From Pseudomonas reidholzensis (lineage in GTDB: Bacteria; Pseudomonadota; Gammaproteobacteria; Pseudomonadales; Pseudomonadaceae), in assembly GCF_900536025.1 (NCBI RefSeq), contig NZ_UNOZ01000002.1, forward strand, positions 434,001 to 498,000: a stretch of 64,000 bases of DNA, in the 5' to 3' direction. The position numbers and the translations under genes are program-made. The notes under the pieces are model-generated. The model did no database searches and was not told the DNA's origin. It was given only the letters and a program-made list of their open reading frames with translations. Positions 35,580-43,621 of this stretch are shown piece after piece. Every line of letters starts with the position of its first letter. The first letter of the stretch is position 1.

Positions 35580-36021
35580 GGATGGACTCCTGTAGTTTTT
35601 TCTTCGGGTTCGCGTGGGTCGCCGGGGTTTCTCAGGGTCCGGTCGACCAGGCCTGCAGAGGGCAGGTTGCGGGGCCGTGCAATACGAGTCGCTTTTGATA
35701 ATCCTCCAGCGCCGGGCAATCGCCTACTGGTAGGGTCGTAACCAGTACAGGATGGGTCGCATCCAGTACGGGCAATGTCGCAACTGGATTTTTCCTCCCC
35801 CACGACCGCGATTTTGCGTCACCCGGTCGCTGGAAAACGGCGCAAACAGGGCCGGATCAGTGCGGCGCGGTCGGACAAAAGTACGTCGGTTGCAGACGGC
35901 GAGGGCAGGGGTAAAAGCCCGATGATGCGTGCATTAGCCGCAACTCGCAGGTCTCAGACTAGCAGTTGCAGGGCCCGCCACATGGCGCGGCCAGACAAGC
36001 CCAGCAAGAGGTGATTCGACA
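35580..36021. other. Divergent control region between cbcX and the serine dehydratase gene
   Basis: 442 bases without a gene. The central part carries the three 21-bp-phased repeats described separately; the rest shows no hairpins or promoter boxes that I can call. Confidence 0.6.
35734..35788. promoter_or_regulatory. Three direct repeats phased at 21 bp, candidate GbdR sites
   Basis: GGTCGTAACCAGTAC (35734), GGTCGCATCCAGTAC (35755) and TGTCGCAACTGG (35776) begin exactly 21 bp apart. Two-turn spacing of direct half-sites is typical of AraC-family activators, and GbdR is encoded 2 kb away. Confidence 0.6.
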
Positions 36022-37398
36022 ATGGCCATCAGCGTGTTCGACCTGTTCAAGATTGGTGTCGGGCCTTCCAGCTCACACACCGTCGGCCCCATGCGCGCCG
36101 CCGCGCTGTTCGTCCAGGGCCTGCGTCAACGCGGTGAGCTGGAGCAGGTGCGGCGCATCGAAGTGCGCCTGTACGGCTCGCTGTCCGCCACCGGTATCGG
36201 CCACGGCACCGACCACGCCACCATCATGGGCCTGATGGGCGAATGGCCGGACGCCATCGACCCCAGCCAGATCGTCCCGCGGATCGCCGACCTGCGTGAA
36301 ACCAACACCCTGCAACTGGATAACCGCCTGCCCATCGAGTTCGTCTGGGCGCGCGACATGCTGCTGCTCGAAGAGAACCTGCCGTACCACCCCAACGCCA
36401 TGACCCTGGTGGCGCAAGGTGAGCACGGCGAGCTGCACCAGGACACCTACTACTCGGTCGGCGGCGGCTTTGTGGTCGACGCGGCGCAGGCCGCCAGCGG
36501 CGTGCTCGACGCCGACCAGACGGTGCTGCCGTACGATTTCAACAGCGCCGCCGAACTGCTGCGCCTGTGCAAGCAAAACGACCTCAGCGTGTCGCAATTG
36601 ATGATGGCCAACGAGTTGGTCTGGCGCAGCGAAGAAGAGATTCGCGCCGGCCTGCTCACGCTCTGGGCGGCCATGCAGGACTGCGTCAACAACGGTCTCA
36701 AGCACGAAGGCACGCTGCCCGGCGGGCTCAATGTGCGCCGCCGTGCGGCCAAGCTGCACCGCAGCCTGCAGGAGATCGGCAAGCCCAATGTGATCGGCTC
36801 GACCATGAGCGCGATGGAGTGGGTCAACCTGTTCGCCCTCGCCGTCAACGAAGAAAACGCCGCCGGCGGGCGCATGGTCACCGCGCCCACCAATGGCGCG
36901 GCGGGGATCATCCCGGCGGTGCTGCACTACTTCATGCGCTTCTCCGACGTGGTCGACGACTCCAACGTGGTCGACTTCTTCCTGGCCGCGGCCGCGGTGG
37001 GCATTCTGTGCAAGAAGAACGCCTCGATTTCCGGCGCCGAGGTCGGTTGCCAGGGTGAAGTCGGTTCGGCCTGTGCGATGGCTGCCGCGGGCCTGGCGCA
37101 AGTGCTCGGGGCGACACCCGGGCAGCTGGAAAACGCCGCTGAGATCGCCCTCGAACACAACCTCGGGCTGACCTGCGACCCGGTCGGCGGCTTGGTCCAG
37201 GTGCCGTGCATCGAGCGCAACGCGATCGCGGCGGTAAAGGCCATCAACGCGGTGCAGATGGCCCTGCGTGGCGATGGCGAGCACTTCATCTCCCTCGACC
37301 AGGTGATCCGCACCATGCGTGATACCGGCGCCGACATGCACGACAAGTACAAGGAAACCTCGCGCGGCGGGCTGGCGGTCAGCGCGATCGAGTGCTGA
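36022..37398 (+). CDS. L-serine ammonia-lyase (iron-sulfur type, single chain)
   Basis: 458-aa cytoplasmic enzyme deaminating L-serine to pyruvate and ammonia. The N-terminal beta domain has FKIGVGPSSSHTVGPMRAA. The C-terminal alpha domain has LPGGLNVRRRAAKLH, CKKNASISGAEVGCQGEVGSACAMAAAG and NLGLTCDPVGGLVQVPCIERNA, whose cysteines bind the 4Fe-4S cluster. In pseudomonads this copy lies beside cbcXWV and gbdR and is induced with choline/betaine catabolism, because the glycine produced is converted to serine. Divergent from cbcX; GCAAGAGGTG precedes ATG 36022. Confidence 0.95.
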   Translation: MAISVFDLFKIGVGPSSSHTVGPMRAAALFVQGLRQRGELEQVRRIEVRLYGSLSATGIGHGTDHATIMGLMGEWPDAIDPSQIVPRIADLRETNTLQLDNRLPIEFVWARDMLLLEENLPYHPNAMTLVAQGEHGELHQDTYYSVGGGFVVDAAQAASGVLDADQTVLPYDFNSAAELLRLCKQNDLSVSQLMMANELVWRSEEEIRAGLLTLWAAMQDCVNNGLKHEGTLPGGLNVRRRAAKLHRSLQEIGKPNVIGSTMSAMEWVNLFALAVNEENAAGGRMVTAPTNGAAGIIPAVLHYFMRFSDVVDDSNVVDFFLAAAAVGILCKKNASISGAEVGCQGEVGSACAMAAAGLAQVLGATPGQLENAAEIALEHNLGLTCDPVGGLVQVPCIERNAIAAVKAINAVQMALRGDGEHFISLDQVIRTMRDTGADMHDKYKETSRGGLAVSAIEC

Positions 37399-37415
37399 AC
37401 TGACGTATTCCCCAG

Positions 37416-37436
37416 GGGCCGCTTTGCGGCCCTTTT
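37416..37436 (+). terminator. Terminator of the serine dehydratase gene
   Basis: GGGCCGC (37416-37422) / GCGGCCC (37426-37432) with loop TTT, then TTTT. Confidence 0.8.
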
Positions 37437-37702
37437 GGCTATTTATCCGTCGCCACGCCTTATTTTGGTGCACCGGCCATCTGCATTTTCAATGTAGCCG
37501 TGCAACAAGCCGATACTGAGGCGGTGACAGTTAAACCTGTCGTTGATGGACATGCCCCCCAACACTGCTACCTAAATGCTCACTGTTACCAAGGAAAAGC
37601 CCTGCGACGGGTCTTTGAGCGCTGCAAACGGTTGTAGGAAAAGTCCCAACCCATGGGCTTTTAGAGTCGTTTTTGGATTTTCTTGGATGCCCGTTCAATT
37701 TC

Positions 37703-37717
37703 AGGCATGCCAATTGC
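37703..37717 (+). promoter_or_regulatory. Probable sigma-54 promoter of gbdR
   Basis: AGGCAT-N5-TTGC (GG 37704-37705, GC 37716-37717), ~97 bases before gbdR. The -12 half is part of the palindrome AATTGC-GTT-GCAATT (37712-37726). In P. aeruginosa gbdR expression is reported to depend on RpoN. The rest of the 37.44-37.81 kb gap holds TGCTACC/TGTTACC repeats at 37566 and 37584 and no gene. Confidence 0.65.
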
Positions 37718-37813
37718 GTTGCAATTACCAAAGCCCCCGCAAGCGAACTGGGGCCATTACAAAATCAGTGCCCGCCTGAGGCACACCCTGTATTTGTGTG
37801 AGGAGAAATCGCG

Positions 37814-38920
37814 ATGACGTCGTCCACCTCCGGGAACCCAACCCAGAACCGCACAGCACCTCAGTCCATCGGATTTCTCCTTCTGGACAACTTCACCCTG
37901 ATTTCCCTGGCATCGGCCGTCGAGCCCCTGCGCATGGCCAACCAGCTCTCCGGTCGCGAGCTGTATCGCTGGCACACGTTGACCGTCGATGGCGGTCAGG
38001 TGTGGGCCAGTGACGGCCTGCAGATCACCCCGGATGCCGCGATGCACAGCGCACCACCGATCGACACGGTGATCGTCTGCGGCGGTGTCGGCATCCAGCG
38101 CACCGTGACCCGTGAGCACGTCACCTGGCTGCAGGCGCAAGCGCGTCAGTCGCGCCGCCTGGGCGCCGTGTGCACCGGTAGCTGGGCACTGGCGTGTGCC
38201 GGGCTGCTCGACGGCTTCGATTGCAGCGTGCACTGGGAGTGCCTGGCGTCGATGCAGGAAGCCTTCCCGCGGGTCAACATGAGCACCCGCCTGTTCACCC
38301 TCGACCGCAACCGCTTCACCAGCTCCGGCGGCACCGCGCCGCTGGACATGATGCTCCACCTGATCAGCCGTGATCATGGTCGCGAACTGTCGGCGGCGAT
38401 CTCCGAGATGTTCGTCTACGAACGCATCCGCAACGAGCAGGACCACCAGCGCGTGCCGCTCAAGCACATGCTCGGCACCAATCAGCCGAAGCTGCAGGAG
38501 ATCGTCGCGCTGATGGAGGCCAACCTCGAAGAGCCGATCGACCTCGACGAGCTCGCCGTGTATGTCGCGGTGTCGCGTCGCCAGCTCGAGCGCCTGTTCC
38601 AGAAGTACCTGCACTGCTCGCCGTCGCGCTATTACCTCAAGCTGCGGCTGATCCGTGCCCGGCAGCTGCTCAAGCAGACGCCGATGTCGATCATCGAGGT
38701 GGCGTCGGTGTGTGGCTTCGTCTCCACGCCGCACTTCTCCAAGTGCTACCGCGAGTACTTCGGCATTCCGCCGCGTGACGAGCGGGTCGGTTCCAACACC
38801 GCCCAGCAGGTGGCGATGATGCCGATCCCGCAGGCCATGGCGCTGTCGCCGCACAGCGGGCCGTTGGCGGCGCTGAGCCAGGCGCGCAACGAATCGACCT
38901 TTGCCAGCGTAAGGCTCTAG
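37814..38920 (+). CDS. gbdR: AraC-family activator of choline/betaine catabolism
   Basis: 368-aa regulator. Residues ~18-190 form a DJ-1/PfpI-type amidotransferase-like domain (IGFLLLDNFTLISLASAVEPLRMAN, VCGGVGIQ, AVCTGSWALACAGLLDG) that senses the ligand. Residues ~225-330 are the double HTH (DLDELAVYVAVSRRQLERLFQKYL, then MSIIEVASVCGFVSTPHFSKCYREYFG). GbdR of P. aeruginosa responds to glycine betaine and dimethylglycine and activates the gbc, dgc, sox, sda and cbc genes; the same neighbours are here. It is paralogous to CdhR at 52.7-53.6 kb. A sigma-54-like promoter lies upstream. Confidence 0.95.
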   Translation: MTSSTSGNPTQNRTAPQSIGFLLLDNFTLISLASAVEPLRMANQLSGRELYRWHTLTVDGGQVWASDGLQITPDAAMHSAPPIDTVIVCGGVGIQRTVTREHVTWLQAQARQSRRLGAVCTGSWALACAGLLDGFDCSVHWECLASMQEAFPRVNMSTRLFTLDRNRFTSSGGTAPLDMMLHLISRDHGRELSAAISEMFVYERIRNEQDHQRVPLKHMLGTNQPKLQEIVALMEANLEEPIDLDELAVYVAVSRRQLERLFQKYLHCSPSRYYLKLRLIRARQLLKQTPMSIIEVASVCGFVSTPHFSKCYREYFGIPPRDERVGSNTAQQVAMMPIPQAMALSPHSGPLAALSQARNESTFASVRL

Positions 38921-38953
38921 GCTTAAGGGCGTGCGAAGCACGCCTATTATGTT

Positions 38954-38972
38954 GATAATGATTCGCAACTAC
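38954..38972 (+). promoter_or_regulatory. Fur-box-like site ahead of the ECF sigma gene
   Basis: GATAATGATTCGCAACTAC keeps the left half (GATAATGAT) of the Fur consensus perfectly. It lies 44 bases before the sigma-factor start, which implies iron repression. Confidence 0.65.
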
Positions 38973-39015
38973 GGGTAACATCGCCGCCCCCGAGCATTTC
39001 CTGGCATACCCCCCT

Positions 39016-39516
39016 GTGGCGGACGACAAACTGCAGCTGTACCTGACCCATCGGGCGGCGTTGGTCGATTACGCCGCGCCGATCGTGGGCTGCCGTGCCC
39101 GCGCAGAGGATGTGGTGCAGGAAGCCTGGCTGCGCTTCAGCCGCCATGACGACGCTGCGGATATCCGCCACCCGGCCAGCTACCTGTACCGCATCGTGCG
39201 CAACCTGGCCCTCGACCAGACCCGCCGCAGCGCCACTGAAAAGGCCCAGCCCGGTGGTGACGAGCTGCTCGCCGAGCTGCCATCCAGCACGGCCTCGCCT
39301 GAACAGGCGGTGAGCCAGCAGAACGAACTGGCGGCCATCAGCCGTGCCCTCGAAGAACTGCCCGAGCGCACCCGCCTGGCGTTCGAGATGCACCGGCTCG
39401 GCGGGTTCACCCTGCAGCACGTGGCCACTCACCTGAACGTCTCGGTCAGCCTGGTCCATCAGTTGGTCCATGACGCCCTGCGCCATTGCCTGGAGCGGCT
39501 GGAGGGCGAGCCGTGA
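39016..39516 (+). CDS. ECF sigma factor, iron-starvation (FecI-like) group
   Basis: 166 aa beginning at a GTG (39016). Sigma region 2 is in VDYAAPIVGCRARAEDVVQEAWLRFSRHDD and HPASYLYRIVRNLALDQTRR. Region 4 follows with ALEELPERTRLAFEMHRLGGFTLQHVATHLNVSVSLVHQLVHDAL. The group directs RNA polymerase to genes for TonB-dependent uptake. A Fur-box-like sequence lies just upstream. The FecR-like gene follows 100 bases later and an STN-type receptor after it, the complete cell-surface-signalling set. It probably controls the receptor-peptidase-ABC genes downstream. Confidence 0.93.
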   Translation: MADDKLQLYLTHRAALVDYAAPIVGCRARAEDVVQEAWLRFSRHDDAADIRHPASYLYRIVRNLALDQTRRSATEKAQPGGDELLAELPSSTASPEQAVSQQNELAAISRALEELPERTRLAFEMHRLGGFTLQHVATHLNVSVSLVHQLVHDALRHCLERLEGEP

Positions 39517-39616
39517 ATGGATCTGTGAAAAAAACCGCTGCTGGTGCGTCCTTTGCTCAACGGGCCGACTCTGTGCGACCCTTCGCGCCCCCGAGCCCTG
39601 AGGAGACTTGCCGGAA

Positions 39617-40585
39617 ATGATGCCAGCAGACCCCGTATCCAGCCGCCGCGACCAGGCCCTGGACTGGCTCCTGCGCGTGCAGCAAGCCCCGCACGACACC
39701 CAGCTGCGCGCCGAGCTGGCGCAGTGGTGCGCCCGTGATGTGGCCAACGCTGAAGCCTACGGCAAGGCCGAACGGATCTGGCGGCTGACCGGTCAATTGG
39801 CGCCCGCCACTGCCGAGCAATGGCCGCAGGCAATGCCGGCCACTGCCGTGGCGATGCCCGCTGGGCGCCCGACGCGCCGTCGCCGTTACTGGCTGGGCGC
39901 AGCCGTCGCGGCGTGCCTGATGATCGCTGTGGCGCCCTCACTGACTCTGCGCTTGCAGGCCGACTACCGCACGGTCCAGGGTGAGACCCGCGATGTCACA
40001 TTGGCTGACGGCAGCGTGGTGCAGATGGACAGCGACACGGCCATCGCTGTCGATTACCACGGCAGCCAGCGTGATGTGCGGCTGCTCAGCGGGCAGGCGT
40101 TTTTCAAGGTCACCCCGGACAAGAGCAAGCCGTTCCATGTGCGCGCCGCCGAGGTGCGGGTGACGGTGACCGGCACCGCGTTCAACGTCGAGCTGCGCCC
40201 CGGGCGGGTGGACGTCGATGTAGAGCATGGCTCGGTGCGGGTCGATGATGCCAAGCGGGCATTGGCCAGTGCACTGACGGCGGGGCAGCGCCTGCGCTAT
40301 GTCGATGGGCGGGTCCAGGTGCGCACGTTCCAGCCGTCGCAGGCGGCGGCCTGGCGCCAGGGCCAGTTGATTGCCGACGAGACCACGGTGGCGGAACTGG
40401 TCGAAGCGTTGGGACGCTATTTGCCGGGCAAGGTCGTGCTGCGTGACCAGGGCCTTGGCGAGAAGCGCGTCACGGGCGTGTATGACCTGCACAACCCGCA
40501 GGCGGCGTTGAGTGCCGTGGTCCGCCCGCACGGTGGCAAGGTCACCACATATGGGCCTTGGCTGGTTGTCTTGGGCCGTCCGTGA
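39617..40585 (+). CDS. FecR-like anti-sigma factor / signal transducer
   Basis: 322-aa inner-membrane protein. The cytoplasmic N-terminal DUF4880 (residues ~12-60; DQALDWLLRVQQAPHDTQLRAELAQWC) binds the sigma factor. A single membrane helix is at ~92-110 (YWLGAAVAACLMIAVAP). The periplasmic FecR domain (~120-220; DVTLADGSVVQMDSDTAIAVDY, GTAFNVEL) is followed by a C-terminal STN-like segment (TVAELVEALGRYLPGKVVL) that contacts the receptor. It keeps the sigma factor inactive until the loaded receptor signals. ATG 39617 is preceded by AGGAG; a second ATG directly follows and either may be used. Confidence 0.93.
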   Translation: MMPADPVSSRRDQALDWLLRVQQAPHDTQLRAELAQWCARDVANAEAYGKAERIWRLTGQLAPATAEQWPQAMPATAVAMPAGRPTRRRRYWLGAAVAACLMIAVAPSLTLRLQADYRTVQGETRDVTLADGSVVQMDSDTAIAVDYHGSQRDVRLLSGQAFFKVTPDKSKPFHVRAAEVRVTVTGTAFNVELRPGRVDVDVEHGSVRVDDAKRALASALTAGQRLRYVDGRVQVRTFQPSQAAAWRQGQLIADETTVAELVEALGRYLPGKVVLRDQGLGEKRVTGVYDLHNPQAALSAVVRPHGGKVTTYGPWLVVLGRP

Positions 40586-40592
40586 GATCCCT

Positions 40593-40611
40593 GGGGCTGC
40601 GTGGCAGCCCC
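40593..40611 (+). terminator. Hairpin after the anti-sigma gene
   Basis: GGGGCTGC (40593-40600) / GCAGCCCC (40604-40611) without a T run. It is probably an attenuator or stability element rather than a full stop. Confidence 0.5.
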
Positions 40612-40633
40612 GAAAATCCCCTCGTTAAAAAAT

Positions 40634-40653
40634 ATTTCAGAATTTTCTGAAAA
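40634..40653 (+). promoter_or_regulatory. AT-rich palindrome ahead of the STN receptor gene
   Basis: TTTCAGAA-TT-TTCTGAAA is an eight-base perfect inverted repeat, ~100 bases before the receptor start. It is in the place expected for an ECF promoter or an added regulator; no certain -35/-10 pair is visible. Confidence 0.45.
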
Positions 40654-40751
40654 ATCCCTGAACTGCCCCGTCTTCTTCCCCGCGCGCAACAACTGAGATC
40701 GATTCGTATTCATTTTTGCTGCCCGGAGTGTGTCCGGGGCGGGGACGTGGG

Positions 40752-43592
40752 ATGACTGAAGTATCAAGCCGTAGGCCGCGCCCAGCGCGGGATTGGTCGT
40801 TGCGCCTGAAGCAGGCCGCAGGGGGCGGTATGCTCGGGCTGTGCTGCGCGTTCGTCATGCTGCCGGCCTCTGCCGAAGAGCCGACCGTGCGCGCCGTGCT
40901 CACCCAGGTGCACGCGTTTGACATCCCGGCGCAAAAGCTCGCCATCGCCCTGATCAACTTCGGCCAGCAGAGCAACCTGCAAGTCACCGTCGACCCCGAC
41001 CTGCTCGATGGCCTGCATTCCACCGCCATCAGCGGTCAGCTGAGCAGCGAAGTGGCCCTGTCGCGGCTGCTCCAGGGCACCGGCATCACCTGGGAGTATG
41101 AATACGGCGCGCTGGTCTTTCGCCTGCTGCAAAGCAGCTCCGATGGCGCGCTCGAGTTGCACAACACAGTAGTCCTCGGCGATACCGAAGAGAACAGCTA
41201 CATGGGCGCGACGGTCATCGACCGCAAGGCGATCCAGGCCTTCCCCGGTGCCAACGGCGACATCACCACCCTGCTGCAGATGCACCCCAACGTGCAGTTC
41301 AGCACCGATCAGAAGAGCTCCAACACGCCCGGCGAAATCGACCCGGCCGACGTCAGCATCAACGGTGCAAAGTTTTACCAGAACAACTTCATGATCGATG
41401 GTATCTCGATCAACAACGACCTGGACCCGGGCGCCCACGGCTACAACGAAACCCGCCAGTTCGACTCGGCGCCAAGCCGTTCGCACGGTATCGCCCTGGA
41501 CGCTGACCTGCTCGAGGAGATCAAGGTCTACGACAGCAACGTGCCGGTCGAGTACGGCGGCTTCAATGGCGGTGTGGTCGATGCCATCACCCGCCGTCCG
41601 AGCCACGACCTGCATGGCAAGATTTCCTACGCGATGACCCGCTCGGAGTGGACCAGCTACCACATCACCCAGGCAAACCAGGAAACCTTCGAGACTTCTT
41701 CCAACGAGAAGAACCAGCCCGAATTCACCAAGACCACCCTGCGCGGCACCCTTGAAGGGCACATCACCGACGACTTTGGTGCCTTGTTCAACTTCTCGCA
41801 GAAGCGTTCCTACCTGCCGCTGCGCACCTACGCCAATGGCTACAACAGCCCCAATAACGACAACGAGGAAGAGCAGACGCGTGCGCTGGACAACTTCCTG
41901 CTCAAGACCTACTGGACGGTCAACGATCGCCTGACCCTGGACACCTCGATCGTCTACGCCCCGCAGGAGAACACCTACTACCGCGAGGACTACCGCGACT
42001 CCGGCTACACCAACATCAACGGTGGCTGGCAGGGCTCGTTCAAGGCGATCTACGAAGGCGATAATGCCCGCTGGACCCAGCAGTTGGCGGTGAGCAACCT
42101 GTATGCCTCGCGTGATTCGGACAGCGACCAGGAGATCAAGTGGTACTGGTCCGAGACCAAGGACTGGGGCAACCCTGACGACAGCAGCGCGCGCAGTGCC
42201 GAGGGCGGTTTCGGCAGCCTGTACCAGACCCAACGCAGCATCGACTACAAGCTCAAGGCCGACTGGCAGACCTTCAACATCGCCGGTACCACGCACAGCC
42301 TGACCACCGGCTTCGAGCTCGGGTACCAGCAGGCAACCTGGGAGCGTGAGGACGAGGCGTCGTCCATCACCACCCTGAAGCGTGACAACGGCGTTTGCAG
42401 CGGCGGTGACCCGTGGTGCTCGAACGGCCTGATGCTGAACGGCATGAACCGCCAGTACGGCTCGGCGATGATGGTCTACGGTGCCGGCAAGATCGAAATG
42501 GAGCAGAAGAAGTACGCACTGTTCATCCAGGACGAGATCGGCCTCGGCAACCTCAGCCTGCGTCCCGGCCTGCGCTACGAGGGCGACGACTATATGGAGA
42601 AGAAGAGCCTGGCGCCACGCTTCTCGGGCGACTATGACTTCTTCGGTGATCGCAGCACGGTGCTGGTGTTCGGCCTTAACCGCTACTACGGCCGAAACCT
42701 GTTCAAGTACCGCCTGGCTGATGGCCGCCAGGCCTATACTTCGCGCTACACCCGCGCCACCCAGGACAGTGACTGGGCGCTCGCCAGCCAGAGCAAGAAC
42801 CTCAGCAAGTTCTCGAGCATGGACATCCCCTACGACGATGAGTGGATGCTGGGGCTCAACCAACGCTGGTTCGACACCGAATTCCAGCTCAAGTACGTCA
42901 ATCGCAAGGGCAAGGGCCAGATCTACCGGACCCGCCCCTACTACTACCTGGACGCCAAGGACATCCCCGAAGGCTACAGCAAGGATTACTACACCTACCT
43001 CAACGCGGGCACCAGCGAGAGCGAAAACCTCAGCCTGACCGTGACGCCCATGCAGGCGCTGCGGTTCAAGGGCACCAGCACCAGCGTGCAGCTGGCCTTG
43101 GACTGGTCGCGGAGCAAGGACGCCTACGGTTCGACCTACGAGGCGGGCCTTGATGGCGAAGAACTGTCCGACAACGACGTGGTGCTCGACGGCACGCGCA
43201 TCGCCTACCACGAGCTACCGGCCAGCGACTACAACCGGCCTTGGACCGCGCGCCTGATCACCATCACTGACATTCCTCAGTGGAACCTGTCGATCAGCAA
43301 CTTCCTGCGTTACCGCGGCGCCTACGACCAGGTGGTCAGGGTCACCCCGGATGCTGAAGTCGATGGCGAGGTGCTCAGCCGCTACGAGACCGTCGCCACT
43401 CCGGCGGCGCCGACCTGGGACATGAAGCTGGCCTGGGACATCCCCACCGGCAAGGACCAGGCGTTCTTCGTCAATGTCGATGTCACCAACGTCACCGACA
43501 AGGTCAACAAGATCTCCAGCCGTGAGTCGGTGAGCCTGGTCAGCTACGAAGTCGGCCGCCAGTACTGGCTGGAAGTCGGTTACCGCTTCTGA
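40752..43592 (+). CDS. STN-domain TonB-dependent receptor of a protease-associated import system
   Basis: 946-aa outer-membrane receptor. After an atypically long signal region (residues ~1-42) comes an STN signalling domain (~55-118; AFDIPAQKLAIALINFGQQSNLQV, then SRLLQGTGITWEYEYGALVF). It is followed by a TonB-box-like LHNTVVLGD, a plug (~135-290; INGAKFYQNNFMIDGISINND) and a large barrel ending VGYRF. The STN domain fits the ECF/FecR pair upstream. Immediately downstream are an M16 peptidase and a YddA-type ABC protein, as in FusA/FusC/FusD and yddB/pqqL/yddA. The cargo may therefore be an iron-bearing protein or peptide instead of a small siderophore; that is inference from context. Confidence 0.9.
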   Translation: MTEVSSRRPRPARDWSLRLKQAAGGGMLGLCCAFVMLPASAEEPTVRAVLTQVHAFDIPAQKLAIALINFGQQSNLQVTVDPDLLDGLHSTAISGQLSSEVALSRLLQGTGITWEYEYGALVFRLLQSSSDGALELHNTVVLGDTEENSYMGATVIDRKAIQAFPGANGDITTLLQMHPNVQFSTDQKSSNTPGEIDPADVSINGAKFYQNNFMIDGISINNDLDPGAHGYNETRQFDSAPSRSHGIALDADLLEEIKVYDSNVPVEYGGFNGGVVDAITRRPSHDLHGKISYAMTRSEWTSYHITQANQETFETSSNEKNQPEFTKTTLRGTLEGHITDDFGALFNFSQKRSYLPLRTYANGYNSPNNDNEEEQTRALDNFLLKTYWTVNDRLTLDTSIVYAPQENTYYREDYRDSGYTNINGGWQGSFKAIYEGDNARWTQQLAVSNLYASRDSDSDQEIKWYWSETKDWGNPDDSSARSAEGGFGSLYQTQRSIDYKLKADWQTFNIAGTTHSLTTGFELGYQQATWEREDEASSITTLKRDNGVCSGGDPWCSNGLMLNGMNRQYGSAMMVYGAGKIEMEQKKYALFIQDEIGLGNLSLRPGLRYEGDDYMEKKSLAPRFSGDYDFFGDRSTVLVFGLNRYYGRNLFKYRLADGRQAYTSRYTRATQDSDWALASQSKNLSKFSSMDIPYDDEWMLGLNQRWFDTEFQLKYVNRKGKGQIYRTRPYYYLDAKDIPEGYSKDYYTYLNAGTSESENLSLTVTPMQALRFKGTSTSVQLALDWSRSKDAYGSTYEAGLDGEELSDNDVVLDGTRIAYHELPASDYNRPWTARLITITDIPQWNLSISNFLRYRGAYDQVVRVTPDAEVDGEVLSRYETVATPAAPTWDMKLAWDIPTGKDQAFFVNVDVTNVTDKVNKISSRESVSLVSYEVGRQYWLEVGYRF

Positions 43593-43621
43593 TCCTCCTA
43601 TAAGAAACCGTGGACAACCTG

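Noticed and set aside
40649-40674. PvdS/FecI-like -35 and -10 ahead of the STN receptor
   Set aside because: GAAAAAT and CGTCTT are present but their spacing (13 bases) is too short for known iron-starvation sigma promoters.
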